Origin: Bacteroidota bacterium
GTDB lineage: Bacteria > Bacteroidota > Ignavibacteria > Ignavibacteriales > Ignavibacteriaceae
Direction: 5' to 3'
Assembly (NCBI GenBank): GCA_023475265.1
Contig: JAMCWE010000262.1
Location: 1 to 43,122, forward strand
DNA: 43,122 nt
Numbering within the stretch: the first letter of the stretch is position 1; each line of letters begins with the position of its first letter. The position numbers and the translations under genes were made by a program. The notes below the pieces were generated by a model. The model did not search any database, had not been told where the DNA came from, and saw only the letters and a list, made by a program, of their open reading frames with translations. Positions 7,890-16,223 of this stretch are shown in pieces.

Positions 7890-9070
7890 AAGCTATAAGA
7901 CTAACAGCAGCTTTATTATTTTTCTCGTCTTTGGCTGTTATATTGAAAGCAGCGGATGGCGATGACGTAACAAAATCATTCAAGGTTAACAAAGGCGGTA
8001 CGCTTAAAGTATATATTATGACCGGCGATATAACAGTTGATACCTGGAATAAGAACGAAGTAAATGTTTCGATTGCAAATATTGATGAGAACCAGAATAA
8101 CCTCCTAAATATAAGTCAGTCCGGGAACAATGTTACTGTAAAATTTAACGGCAGCGGATACTACGGCAACTCTAATGTCAAAGTCTCCGTTCCATCGGAA
8201 TATAATTTGAATTTGCAGACAAGCCAGGGAGATGTGCAGCTTTCCAATAATTTAAAAGGGAGTGTGCAGATTGAAACCAGAAGCGGAGATATTACGCTCG
8301 CAAGTATTAACGGATATTTGAAAGCTCTGACCAACGGCGGCGACATTACCTTAAACGCAGTAAACGGCACTGCCGATGTTACAACATACGGCGGAGATAT
8401 TACAACCGGAAATGTAAATGGCAATCTTTCACTTTCAACCATGGGCGGAGATATTGAAGCACAGAACATTACCGGCAAAGCTGACATTTCTACCAGGGGC
8501 GGTACAATAAATTTATTGAACGTTGGAAAAGATCTTCACGCAATAACTAACGGCGGCGATATTACAACCGGGGATGTCGGCGGAAACGCAGATATAAGCA
8601 CCATGGGCGGAAGCATCCACATGAAAAAAGTTTCCGGCAGCGCAATATTAAAAACCAATGGCGGTAATATTAAGCTTTTCGGCGCTTCGGGCTCAACTAA
8701 AGCAAGAACATTCGGCGGCAATCTTGAATTGTATAATATCAACGGCTCCGTTGATGCGAGCACTAATAGCGGAGATATTTATATTGAATTGAAACCCGGC
8801 GGCAGCAGCAGCAGCATTGCTTCCATGAACGGCGGCGTAAAACTTTTTATCGATCCATCGGCAAAAGCTACAATAAATGCTGTGGCGTACGGCGTTCAGT
8901 ACGGCGAATCAATTAATGATTACATCAAATCAGATTTCCCGATGAAGAGATCCGAAACCTCTCAATACAGCAGTTCAACAAAAGCTACAATTACTTTAAA
9001 TGGCGGTGGAAGCAATATAAATGTTAGATCGGATAACGACCGCATCGAAATAAGAAAATTGAAAAAGTAA
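7886..9070 (+). CDS. Secreted DUF4097-type beta-repeat protein
   Basis: The 394-residue product has a signal peptide (MKAIRLTAALLFFSSLAVILKA) and a long right-handed beta-helix-like ladder. From T112 to T293 the same 18-residue rung recurs: Thr-x-Gly-Gly-Asp-Ile at the start of each turn, then a hydrophobic strand and an Asn/Ser-Gly turn. There are eleven starts, in exact 18-residue steps apart from one extra residue after the first. This is the DUF4097 'putative adhesin' repeat. The location is periplasm or outer surface. It overlaps the anti-sigma gene by four bases, so its expression and probably its role are tied to the ECF system, either as the regulated output or as a partner for the HEAT sensor (inference). 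Confidence 0.85.
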   Translation: MKAIRLTAALLFFSSLAVILKAADGDDVTKSFKVNKGGTLKVYIMTGDITVDTWNKNEVNVSIANIDENQNNLLNISQSGNNVTVKFNGSGYYGNSNVKVSVPSEYNLNLQTSQGDVQLSNNLKGSVQIETRSGDITLASINGYLKALTNGGDITLNAVNGTADVTTYGGDITTGNVNGNLSLSTMGGDIEAQNITGKADISTRGGTINLLNVGKDLHAITNGGDITTGDVGGNADISTMGGSIHMKKVSGSAILKTNGGNIKLFGASGSTKARTFGGNLELYNINGSVDASTNSGDIYIELKPGGSSSSIASMNGGVKLFIDPSAKATINAVAYGVQYGESINDYIKSDFPMKRSETSQYSSSTKATITLNGGGSNINVRSDNDRIEIRKLKK

Positions 9071-9077
9071 AAAAACT

Positions 9078-9132
9078 AAGGTATAGCGGTATAATGGTAT
9101 AAGGGCTTTATATCGCTATACCCATATACCTT
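9078..9132. repeat. 55-bp GGTATA-type palindrome after DUF4097 gene
   Basis: The segment begins AAGGTATA (9078-9085) and ends with the exact complement TATACCTT (9125-9132). Inside, the 14 bases at 9080-9093 pair with those at 9109-9122 with one mismatch. GGTATA recurs three times on the plus strand, so alternative foldings exist. It starts 8 bases after the stop codon and has no downstream T tract, so it may be a repeat element or mRNA 3' stem rather than a classical terminator. Confidence 0.7.
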
Positions 9133-9232
9133 CATTCTCCGCACATTTCTTCTTGCCGAAAATTTTTTTTCAGTGTAACTTACCAGCCAAATTGCAACAA
9201 CATTTTTATTTTAATTCCATCCGGGAGAAAAA

Positions 9233-9934
9233 ATGAAATCATTACCAGCACTTAATAATTTTCCAATTAAGACGCTTAACTTCTTGAAAAAGCTTTCCAA
9301 AAATAATTCGCGTGAGTGGTTTGAAGCTCACCGTGAAGATTACAATTCCGATTTCTTAGAACCGGCGCTGCAGCTCGTCGTTGAGCTTGGAGAAAGACTT
9401 TCGACAATCGCACCAAATATCCAGGCTGTTCCGAAGATTGATAAATCAATATTCAGGCTTCACCGCGATGTCCGATTCAGCAAGGATAAATCGCCGTACA
9501 AAACCAATCTCGGAATTTATTTCTGGGAAGGCAAAAAGAAAATGGATAGCCCCGGATTTTATTTCGAGATAAACACAAAAGGATTTTTCTACGGCTCAGG
9601 AATTTATATGCCGTCAAAAGAACAATGGAAGCTTTATCGCGATGCGGTTTCAAATCCGGCGCTTGGAAAAGAATTGGATAGTGCTGTAAAAAAAGTTTTG
9701 AAGAAGGATAATTATTCACTTGGAGGAAAGAAATATAAAAAAGTTCCGAAGGGATACGATCCGGAGTCACCTTATGCGGGATACCTTCTCCATGAAGGAC
9801 TTTATACTTTTTATGACAGTGAAAATATAAATGAGTTGACGAAGGTTGATGTTGTGGATTTTTCTTTTAAGAAATTTAAGGACATGCTTCCGGTTCACCA
9901 GTGGCTGGTAAAAATTCTCGAAGGAGTTAAATGA
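9233..9934 (+). CDS. DUF2461 family protein (TIGR02453 type)
   Basis: The 233-residue protein matches the DUF2461 family by its opening (LNFLKKLSKNNSREWFEAHR), the IFRLHRDVRFSKDKSPYKTN block around residues 80-100 and the later GFYFEI and GSGIYMPS strands. The family is widespread, soluble and of unknown biochemical role. It has no signal or membrane segment. Its last four bases overlap the ATG of the ABC transporter ATPase gene (ATGA), which suggests a co-transcribed set of three genes. Why an exporter would be tied to DUF2461 is unclear. The start is preceded by GGGAGAAA, a good ribosome site. Confidence 0.85.
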   Translation: MKSLPALNNFPIKTLNFLKKLSKNNSREWFEAHREDYNSDFLEPALQLVVELGERLSTIAPNIQAVPKIDKSIFRLHRDVRFSKDKSPYKTNLGIYFWEGKKKMDSPGFYFEINTKGFFYGSGIYMPSKEQWKLYRDAVSNPALGKELDSAVKKVLKKDNYSLGGKKYKKVPKGYDPESPYAGYLLHEGLYTFYDSENINELTKVDVVDFSFKKFKDMLPVHQWLVKILEGVK

Positions 9935-10848
9935 TATCCATTAAAAATGTTACCAAAAAATTTCCAACTGTTACCGCACTGGATAATATCTCGCTCGACA
10001 TTAAGGAAAAAGAATTTTTCGGCTTGCTCGGGCCGAACGGTGCGGGCAAATCAACTTTGATGAATCTTATCATCGGCTATCTTGATGCAGACGAAGGCGA
10101 GCTGACTGTAGCCGGTGAAAAAGTCACCCGCAACAATCTTGAGTCAAGAAAAAAGATCGGCTTGGTGCCGCAGTCAATCGCGCTGTACGATGATATTTCC
10201 GCTCAAGAAAACCTGGAAATCTTTGGATCATTTTTCGGAATCAAAAAAAATCTTCTTCGCGCAGTCATCGCAGAAAATCTTAACCGCGTAGAACTTTATG
10301 ATAGAAGAAAAGATAAAGTAAAAGGATTTTCCGGCGGAATGAAGCGGCGCTTAAATATTGCTGCAAGCCTGCTTCACGATCCGGAAATATTATTGTGCGA
10401 TGAGCCTACTGTCGGAGTCGATCCGCAATCGCGTAATGCCATCTTCGATTATCTCGAAAAGCTAAATGAAGAAGGCAAGACGATCATCTACACAACTCAC
10501 TACATGGAAGAAGCAGAAAGGTTGTGCAGCCGCATTGCAATAATCGATCACGGAAAAATAATTGGCGCTGGCTCGCTTGATGAATTGCTCTTGCTTCTTC
10601 CTTACGAGCAGACAATTCTCATCAGCAAAAATCAATTGACTGAACATAAAAAAGATTTGTTCGGCAAATTCGGCACGATTCTGAATGATCAGGAAAAGTA
10701 TGAACTGAAACCTTTTGAAAAATTAAAACTCTCGGATTTTTTCAAAGCGATGGAAGAGAACGGAATCGGATACAATTTTATCGATGTGAACAAGCCGTCA
10801 TTGGAAGCGCTTTTTCTTCACCTAACTGGAAGGAGATTGAGAGATTGA
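9931..10848 (+). CDS. ABC-2 type transporter ATP-binding protein
   Basis: This 305-residue ATPase subunit powers an exporter at the inner membrane. Visible motifs in order: Walker A GPNGAGKST (residues 34-42), Q-loop VPQSIALYDDIS, signature FSGGMKRRL, Walker B ILLCDEPTVGVDP, and the H-loop TTHYMEEAE. The C-terminal ~80 residues form the extra domain common in drug, lipid or polysaccharide exporters of the ABC-2 class (CcmA/NatA-like). The start overlaps the DUF2461 stop, and the stop overlaps the permease start, so translation is coupled through all three genes. The transported substrate cannot be read from sequence. Confidence 0.93.
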   Translation: MISIKNVTKKFPTVTALDNISLDIKEKEFFGLLGPNGAGKSTLMNLIIGYLDADEGELTVAGEKVTRNNLESRKKIGLVPQSIALYDDISAQENLEIFGSFFGIKKNLLRAVIAENLNRVELYDRRKDKVKGFSGGMKRRLNIAASLLHDPEILLCDEPTVGVDPQSRNAIFDYLEKLNEEGKTIIYTTHYMEEAERLCSRIAIIDHGKIIGAGSLDELLLLLPYEQTILISKNQLTEHKKDLFGKFGTILNDQEKYELKPFEKLKLSDFFKAMEENGIGYNFIDVNKPSLEALFLHLTGRRLRD

Positions 10849-12158
10849 AAACAATTTTACAGCTTATCAAAAAAGATTACATTCTTTTCTGGCATGATAA
10901 ACCCGCTGTCAGTCTTACCTTCGTGGTTCCGATATTTCTCATCTTTTTATTCGGTTCGATATTCAGCGGTGTTAGCAGCGGACCGACAGGCATCGACATT
11001 GCATTCATGAATAATAGCGATTCTAAGATTGCCAAGAAGCTTGAATCTGTTCTCGATACAACTCAAGCCTTTCATCTTGTTAGAGAATTCCGTGATGACA
11101 ACGGTAACATGGTTTCCTTTGATACAAATTCAATTAAGGATTTTGTGCGCAAAGGAAATGCAGTTGCAGCGCTTGTAATTCCTAAAGATGCTTTCACAGA
11201 TACATCAATGGGATTGAAATTAAAATTCTTTTATGATCCGAAGAACGATATGGAAATGCAGATGATTGAAGGCGTGCTTACGCAAAGAGTGATGACCCAG
11301 ATGCCAAGCTTATTTATGACCGGCATGCAGCATAAGGCTGAAACTTATTTAGGAACGGACAAAGGAAAAAACTTCAACAAAAAGATTGCTGAGACAGTTG
11401 GTAAATATTTCAATGTAGATACCGCAAAAATCCTTCATTGGTCAAGCTATGATTTTGCCGATTCGTCGAACATCGACAGCGCTTCAAGTAAATCCAATTT
11501 CTTCTCCGATCTTCTTCAACTTGATAAAGAGCAGCTTGTTGGAAAAGAAGTAAATAACCCTAATGCAACGCGCAGCGTAGGCGGCTGGGCGATGATGTTC
11601 CTCTTATTTACATTAACAGCAACATCAACTTCGCTGTTTGATGAAAATAAAAGCGGCGTAGTGCTTAGGATTCTTTCTGCACCGGTGTCACGCGTTCATA
11701 TTTTGTGGGGAAAATACCTTTACAATTTTTCACTCGGCTGCATTCAGCTTCTCGTAATGTTTTTTGTTGGCTATCTTCTTTTTAGGATTGATATTTTTTC
11801 ACACTTTTTCAATTTACTTCTGGTCATCATCGCCGGTGCTTTGGCTTGCACTGCATTCGGAATGCTGCTGGCTGCGGTAAGCAAAACTTCGGCTCAAGCA
11901 AACGGTCTCGGCACTTTGCTCATCTTAACGATGAGCGGGATCGGCGGGGCCTGGTTTCCAACCTTTATCCTTCCGCCGTTCATACAAATTCTTAGCAAAT
12001 TCTCGCTTGTTTATTGGGCGATGGAAGGATTTATGAACGTTCTTTGGCGCGGTTCAAATACTTTAGAAATTCTTCCGAATGTCGGAGTGCTCATCGGTAT
12101 AGCGGCTGTGGTTAATATATTCAGTATTATTCGCTTTAAGAAAGGTAATTTGTTTTGA
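10845..12158 (+). CDS. ABC-2 type transporter permease
   Basis: The 437-residue membrane subunit of the ABC exporter has the ABC-2 layout. There is one N-terminal membrane helix (PAVSLTFVVPIFLIFLFGSIF), a long extracytoplasmic segment of about 190 residues, then five helices from about residue 240 onward. The typical phrases TATSTSLFDENKSGVVLRILSAPVSR and GGAWFPTFILPPFIQILSKFS are present, as in YhgE/NatB-like and DrrB-like permeases. The start is TTG at 10845, inside the ATPase stop codon region, with AAGGAG upstream. A drug, lipid or small-molecule export role is likely, but the cargo is unknown. Stem-loops follow the stop. Confidence 0.9.
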   Translation: MKTILQLIKKDYILFWHDKPAVSLTFVVPIFLIFLFGSIFSGVSSGPTGIDIAFMNNSDSKIAKKLESVLDTTQAFHLVREFRDDNGNMVSFDTNSIKDFVRKGNAVAALVIPKDAFTDTSMGLKLKFFYDPKNDMEMQMIEGVLTQRVMTQMPSLFMTGMQHKAETYLGTDKGKNFNKKIAETVGKYFNVDTAKILHWSSYDFADSSNIDSASSKSNFFSDLLQLDKEQLVGKEVNNPNATRSVGGWAMMFLLFTLTATSTSLFDENKSGVVLRILSAPVSRVHILWGKYLYNFSLGCIQLLVMFFVGYLLFRIDIFSHFFNLLLVIIAGALACTAFGMLLAAVSKTSAQANGLGTLLILTMSGIGGAWFPTFILPPFIQILSKFSLVYWAMEGFMNVLWRGSNTLEILPNVGVLIGIAAVVNIFSIIRFKKGNLF

Positions 12159-12165
12159 AAAATAA

Positions 12166-12222
12166 TTTGCGCTATAAGTGCAAACTATCTGAAAGTGTAG
12201 AACAAAAAACTTTTCCAGATAG
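12166..12222 (+). terminator. Two stem-loops after the ABC operon
   Basis: Eight bases after the permease stop, TTTGC (12166-12170) pairs with GCAAA (12180-12184). Right after it CTATCTG (12185-12191) pairs with CAGATAG (12216-12222), with an inner AAGT/ACTT. There is no strong T tract after the second stem, so this is either a weak terminator or a stabilising 3' structure. Confidence 0.4.
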
Positions 12223-12485
12223 CTCATGTATTTAAATTTACTGAAGATTGATAATCGATATTTAGACTTCATAACAATGTGGTTTATGATCTGCTGTCAG
12301 GAAAGAATTAAAAATTACTGACAAAAATTTAGTATGATGACTATTTACAAGAGCTTTAATCCTTGTTTATCAGCACTAAATAGCAACAAAATCTTTATAA
12401 TATTAGGTTATGAACTTTAACATTTGTATTTTGGCATATCCGGTATTAGTCCGGAATTTTTTATTATTATTTTTTGGAGTTCTTT
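12223..12485 (+). promoter_or_regulatory. Leader and probable promoter of RRM gene
   Basis: The stretch is AT-rich and non-coding. A TATAAT box at 12396-12401 is a candidate -10 element; no good -35 box is seen at the right distance. It would give a leader of about 75-80 bases before the GTG start. Near the end, CCGG-tattagt-CCGG followed by a run of T could form a small hairpin ahead of the ribosome site GGAG (12476-12479). Long structured leaders are common for cold-shock and RNA-binding protein genes, so post-transcriptional control is possible. Confidence 0.35.
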
Positions 12486-12737
12486 GTGAGTACTAAATTA
12501 TTTGTGGGTTCCTTACCCTGGTCTATTGATGATGCAACATTACAGCAAACTTTTGAAGCACACGGTACAGTTATTTCAGCAAAAGTTGTCAAAGACCGCG
12601 AAACTGGACGCTCAAGAGGATTTGGTTTCGTTGAAATGGAAAATCCTACAGATGCAAAAAATGCTATTGAAGCATTAAACGAGTCAGAATTAAATGGAAG
12701 AAATATTGTTGTTAACGAGGCAAAACCTCGCGGATAA
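12486..12737 (+). CDS. RRM-domain RNA-binding protein
   Basis: This is a single RNA recognition motif of 83 residues. RNP2 is LFVGSL (residues 5-10) and RNP1 is RGFGFVEM (44-51), both with the aromatic residues that stack on RNA bases. The protein ends shortly after the domain (NEAKPRG) without the Gly-rich tail found in many relatives. Similar small RRM proteins occur in cyanobacteria and Bacteroidota, where several are cold-induced. The frame is open to a TTG at 12474, but the GGAG ribosome site sits at 12476-12479, which fixes the start at the GTG at 12486. It has its own leader and a strong terminator, so it is monocistronic and probably well expressed. Confidence 0.92.
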   Translation: MSTKLFVGSLPWSIDDATLQQTFEAHGTVISAKVVKDRETGRSRGFGFVEMENPTDAKNAIEALNESELNGRNIVVNEAKPRG

Positions 12738-12758
12738 GAAAATATTTTTTTAATATTT

Positions 12759-12784
12759 CCGCAGGAAGGTAATTCACCTGCCGG
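12759..12784 (+). other. 3' stem-loop in RRM transcript
   Basis: CCGCAGG near 12759 can pair with CCTGCCGG near 12777, separated by about 11 bases. It lies between the RRM stop codon and the terminator and may protect the 3' end of the short mRNA. Confidence 0.4.
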
Positions 12785-12798
12785 ATTATTGATTCTGT

Positions 12799-12824
12799 AA
12801 GGCGCCCAATGAGGCGCTTTTTTT
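12799..12824 (+). terminator. Intrinsic terminator of RRM gene
   Basis: GCGCC (12802-12806) pairs with GGCGC (12813-12817) over a six-base loop and is followed directly by seven T. It is the most classical terminator in this part of the window. Confidence 0.85.
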
Positions 12825-12910
12825 ATTACTCTTTCATGAATATTTTTTAGAATCAAAATTGGAAATAAAATAATGTACCTGAAAATTAATTCCGTCAAAA
12901 TTGGTGCTGC

Positions 12911-14677
12911 ATGAATAAATCTTTTAAAAACTTTTTTCTTACTCTATCCATTGTTCTTTTTGCCTTTCAGATTTCATTCTCTCAGACAATCAAATTAAAA
13001 CTGATCGAAACCAGCGATGTACATGGCTCGATTTTTCCGTACGATTTTATAAACGATAAATCCATTAACACTTCGCTTGCGCAGATTTATTCTTATGTAA
13101 AAGAAGAAAGAGCAAAGGAAGATCAAGAAGTTGTATTGTTGGATGATGGAGATATTCTTCAGGGTCAGCCGGTGGTTTATTATTATAATTTTGAACGAAC
13201 GAATGTTCTGCATATTTGTTCTCAAGTTATGAATTATATGAAGTACGATGTGGGCACTGTGGGTAACCATGACATTGAACCAGGTCATCCGGTTTATGAC
13301 AAGATAAAGAATGAATTTAATTTTCCATGGCTAGCAGCAAATGCGGTTGATATTAAAACCCAAAAACCTTATTTCAAACCATATGTAATCATCAATAAAG
13401 ATAAAATAAAAATTGCTGTTCTTGGAATGATTACTCCGGCAATTCCAAATTGGCTTCCTAAAAATATCTGGAAAGGAATTCAGTTTGAAGATATGGTTGA
13501 GACTGCACGCAAGTGGATTAAGATAATTAGAGAAAAAGAAAAGCCCGATTTAATTGTAGGATTGTTCCACTCCGGTCCGGAAGATGAAATGAAGAATTTT
13601 GAAAATGGAAAAAGAGAAATAGAAAATGCTTCACGTCTTGTTGCAGAGCTAGTTCCGGGATTCGATATAGTTTTTGCCGGGCACGATCATCAAGTATGGA
13701 ACACTTTTGTAAAAAATCCGGAAGGCAAGGATGTATTGATACTTGATCCTGCAAATGCTGCCCGTCATGCAGCGGTTGCCAGTGTAATTTTGAATTATGA
13801 TAAATCAACTCATCAATGGGTAAAAAAAATAAAGGGAGAAATAATAGACAGTAAAAATTATAAACCGGGCGATCAGTTTATGAAAAAGTTTTCTCCGGTA
13901 ATTGAAGAAGTAAAGAAATATGTTTCAAAACCAATCGGAACTTTTACTCAAACAATCTCTACTCGCGAATCAATGTTTGGCGATTCTCCATTTATCGATC
14001 TAATCCAGAAAATTCAGCTTGAACTGACACATGCTGATATTTCATTTGCTGATCCGCTTGCCTTTGATGCTGAGATAAAAAAAGGAACTGTGTACGTCCG
14101 CGACATGTTCAATCTTTATAAATATGAAAATCTACTTTACACGATGAAACTTACCGGGCAGGAAATTAAAGATTATTTGGAATACTCGTATGGCAACTGG
14201 TTTAATCAGATGAAAAATGAAAACGACTATTTGCTGGAGTTTAAAATCGACTTAACCGGCAGCCTCGTTTTTACCAACGGAAGACCGCAGCTTGCAGTGC
14301 CTTCATACAGCTATTCTTCAGCAGCAGGAATTAATTATACTGTGGATGTTTCCAAGCATGCTGGAGATAGAGTTACGATTTCATCCATGTCTGATGGGAG
14401 GCCTTTCGATTTACATAAGACTTATAAAGTTGCCGTCAATTCATACCGCGGCAACGGCGGTGGCGGGCATCTGACGATAGGCGCAAAGATTCCGCAGAAA
14501 GAGCTTGCTGCGCGAGTCATTAATTCTACCCAAAAAGATCTTCGGTATTATTTAATGAAATGGATTGAGAAGAAAAAGATTGTTACTCCGGAATCATTTG
14601 GAAATTGGAAAGTAATTCCGCAAAGTTGGTGGATAAAAGGGAAGGAAAAGGATTACAAAATTTTGTTTGGGCAATAA
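12911..14677 (+). CDS. Exported 5'-nucleotidase / metallophosphoesterase
   Basis: The 588-residue protein belongs to the 5'-nucleotidase/2',3'-cyclic phosphodiesterase (UshA/CpdB) family. After a signal peptide (about residues 1-25) it shows the two-metal site: SDVHG (D36, H38), LDDGDILQG, GTVGNHDIE and FAGHDHQVW. The C-terminal substrate domain (about 330-560) includes FGDSPFIDLIQ and the NSYRGNGGGGH block that usually binds the base. It should act in the periplasm, removing phosphate from extracellular nucleotides so nucleosides and phosphate can be taken up. It stands alone, with a large palindrome after the stop. The ribosome site is weak. Exact substrate preference is not determined. Confidence 0.88.
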   Translation: MNKSFKNFFLTLSIVLFAFQISFSQTIKLKLIETSDVHGSIFPYDFINDKSINTSLAQIYSYVKEERAKEDQEVVLLDDGDILQGQPVVYYYNFERTNVLHICSQVMNYMKYDVGTVGNHDIEPGHPVYDKIKNEFNFPWLAANAVDIKTQKPYFKPYVIINKDKIKIAVLGMITPAIPNWLPKNIWKGIQFEDMVETARKWIKIIREKEKPDLIVGLFHSGPEDEMKNFENGKREIENASRLVAELVPGFDIVFAGHDHQVWNTFVKNPEGKDVLILDPANAARHAAVASVILNYDKSTHQWVKKIKGEIIDSKNYKPGDQFMKKFSPVIEEVKKYVSKPIGTFTQTISTRESMFGDSPFIDLIQKIQLELTHADISFADPLAFDAEIKKGTVYVRDMFNLYKYENLLYTMKLTGQEIKDYLEYSYGNWFNQMKNENDYLLEFKIDLTGSLVFTNGRPQLAVPSYSYSSAAGINYTVDVSKHAGDRVTISSMSDGRPFDLHKTYKVAVNSYRGNGGGGHLTIGAKIPQKELAARVINSTQKDLRYYLMKWIEKKKIVTPESFGNWKVIPQSWWIKGKEKDYKILFGQ

Positions 14678-14696
14678 CAATACAAAATCAATAGAA

Positions 14697-14752
14697 CACG
14701 GATTACACTGATTGCGCGGATTTTCACAGATTTTAAATCAGTGTAATCCGTG
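14697..14752. repeat. Palindrome with 16-bp arms (CACGGATTACACTGAT type)
   Basis: CACGGATTACACTGAT at 14697-14712 is perfectly complemented by ATCAGTGTAATCCGTG at 14737-14752, across a 24-base centre. A second, nested pair (GCGCGGAT near 14714 and ATCCGCGT near 14755) shares the region. It begins 20 bases after the 5'-nucleotidase stop. Sequences built on 'ACGGATTACAC' recur as intergenic repeats in many bacteria, to my recollection, so this is likely a mobile or repetitive palindrome that may also end transcription. Confidence 0.8.
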
Positions 14753-14804
14753 ATATCCGCGTTCCATTGTTTTTAAAATTATCCCGCTTAAAATTTTTTA
14801 TTTG

Positions 14805-14812
14805 TAAATTTG
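14805..14812 (+). promoter_or_regulatory. Candidate Bacteroidota-type -7 box before hemL
   Basis: TAAATTTG matches the TAnnTTTG -7 consensus known from Bacteroidota, 32 bases before the hemL start. No clear TTG -33 partner is present, so the assignment is tentative. Confidence 0.3.
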
Positions 14813-14844
14813 TCACAATATTTTAACGAAACTCGGAAATTAAA

Positions 14845-16161
14845 ATGAATACACTAATAAGCACAAAATTATTTAAAGAAGCCCAGCAATATATTCCCGG
14901 CGGTGTAAACTCACCGGTACGCGCATTCAAAGCAGTCGGTGGTAATCCAATATTTATTCAGCGCGGTGAAGGTTCAAAGTTTTACGATGTGGATGGAAAT
15001 GAATTTATAGATTACATCGGAAGCTGGGGACCTCATTTGTTCGGACACAATCCGCCATTCATAAAAAAAGCGTTATTAAAAGCAGTAGAAGACGGCACTA
15101 GCTTCGGCGCTCCAACGAAGCTTGAAGTTGAAATTGCAAAATTAATTACTGAACTCGTTCCTTCAGTTGAAATGGTTAGGATGGTAAACAGCGGAACCGA
15201 AGCCACAATGAGTGCGGTTCGTGCTGCACGGGGTTTTACCGGAAAGGAAAAATTTATAAAGTTCGAAGGATGCTATCATGGACATGCGGATTATTTTTTG
15301 ATCAAAGCAGGTTCGGGCGCATTAACATTTGGTGTGCCGACAAGTCCTGGCGTTACAAAAGGCAATGCGGCAGATACTCTTATTGCCGATTACAATGACA
15401 TCGACTCCGTAAAAAATATAATTCATCAAAATAATGATGAAATTGCCGCAGTAATAATTGAACCAATCGCCGGAAACATGGGAGTTGTTCCAGCAGAGAA
15501 AAATTTTTTAGAAGAATTAAGAAACATTTGCAGCGAAGAAAAAATTGTTTTGATTTTTGATGAAGTAATGACCGGCTTCCGGGTCGCGAAAGGCGGCGCT
15601 CAAGAATTATACGGAATAAAGCCTGATCTCTCAACGTTTGGAAAAATAATCGGCGGCGGATTACCTGTCGGCGCTTTCGGCGGCAAAAAAGAAATTATGG
15701 AAATAATTGCGCCGAATGGTCCGGTTTATCAAGCAGGTACCTTAAGCGGCAATCCGCTCGCAATGGCTGCAGGTTATGCTGCGCTTACCTACATAAAAGA
15801 TCATCCGGATGTTTATAATATTCTTGAAGAAAAATCAGCGTATCTAGAAAACGGCATTCGGGAAGCTTTGACTGACGTAAAAAAGAATTATGCTTTAAAT
15901 AGAGTCGGCTCGATGATGACTTTATTCTTTACTGAGGGTGAAGTCAATAGCTTCAAGTCTGCTGTTAAATCCGATACTATACTTTACGGTAAATTTTATA
16001 GTGAGATGCTGAAACACGGAATTTACTTAGCTCCTGCGCAGTTTGAGGCGGTTTTTGTGTCAACAGTACACAGTAAAGTTGACCTCGATAAGACAGCTTC
16101 GGCGTGTGTGGAGGCGTTGCGGTTTGTAAGAGATAAAAAAAATTATAAAAATATTTTTTGA
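14845..16161 (+). CDS. hemL: Glutamate-1-semialdehyde 2,1-aminomutase
   Basis: HemL converts glutamate-1-semialdehyde to 5-aminolevulinate, the first dedicated tetrapyrrole precursor, in the C5 (tRNA-glutamate) route. The 438 residues are full length for a class III PLP aminotransferase fold. Diagnostic blocks are [18 protein letters not shown] at the N-terminus, the cofactor region [26 protein letters not shown] and [18 protein letters not shown], where K267 is the PLP-binding lysine; [16 protein letters not shown] follows. Other heme-pathway genes are not in this window, so it is a stand-alone gene. No strong ribosome site is seen before the ATG. Confidence 0.95.
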   Translation: MNTLISTKLFKEAQQYIPGGVNSPVRAFKAVGGNPIFIQRGEGSKFYDVDGNEFIDYIGSWGPHLFGHNPPFIKKALLKAVEDGTSFGAPTKLEVEIAKLITELVPSVEMVRMVNSGTEATMSAVRAARGFTGKEKFIKFEGCYHGHADYFLIKAGSGALTFGVPTSPGVTKGNAADTLIADYNDIDSVKNIIHQNNDEIAAVIIEPIAGNMGVVPAEKNFLEELRNICSEEKIVLIFDEVMTGFRVAKGGAQELYGIKPDLSTFGKIIGGGLPVGAFGGKKEIMEIIAPNGPVYQAGTLSGNPLAMAAGYAALTYIKDHPDVYNILEEKSAYLENGIREALTDVKKNYALNRVGSMMTLFFTEGEVNSFKSAVKSDTILYGKFYSEMLKHGIYLAPAQFEAVFVSTVHSKVDLDKTASACVEALRFVRDKKNYKNIF

Positions 16162-16223
16162 TATTAATTCAAAATTTATCAAATTAACACCCGTATATTT
16201 TAAAATACTAAAAGGAGTGATTC

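Noticed and set aside
8161-8763. Long minus-strand frames inside the DUF4097 gene
   Set aside because: They mirror the repeated codons of the real plus-strand gene, have no ribosome sites and no family match.
12467-12898. Minus-strand 143-codon frame across the RRM gene
   Set aside because: It overlaps the RRM gene and its terminator entirely; the RRM domain is unmistakable, so this is its antisense shadow.
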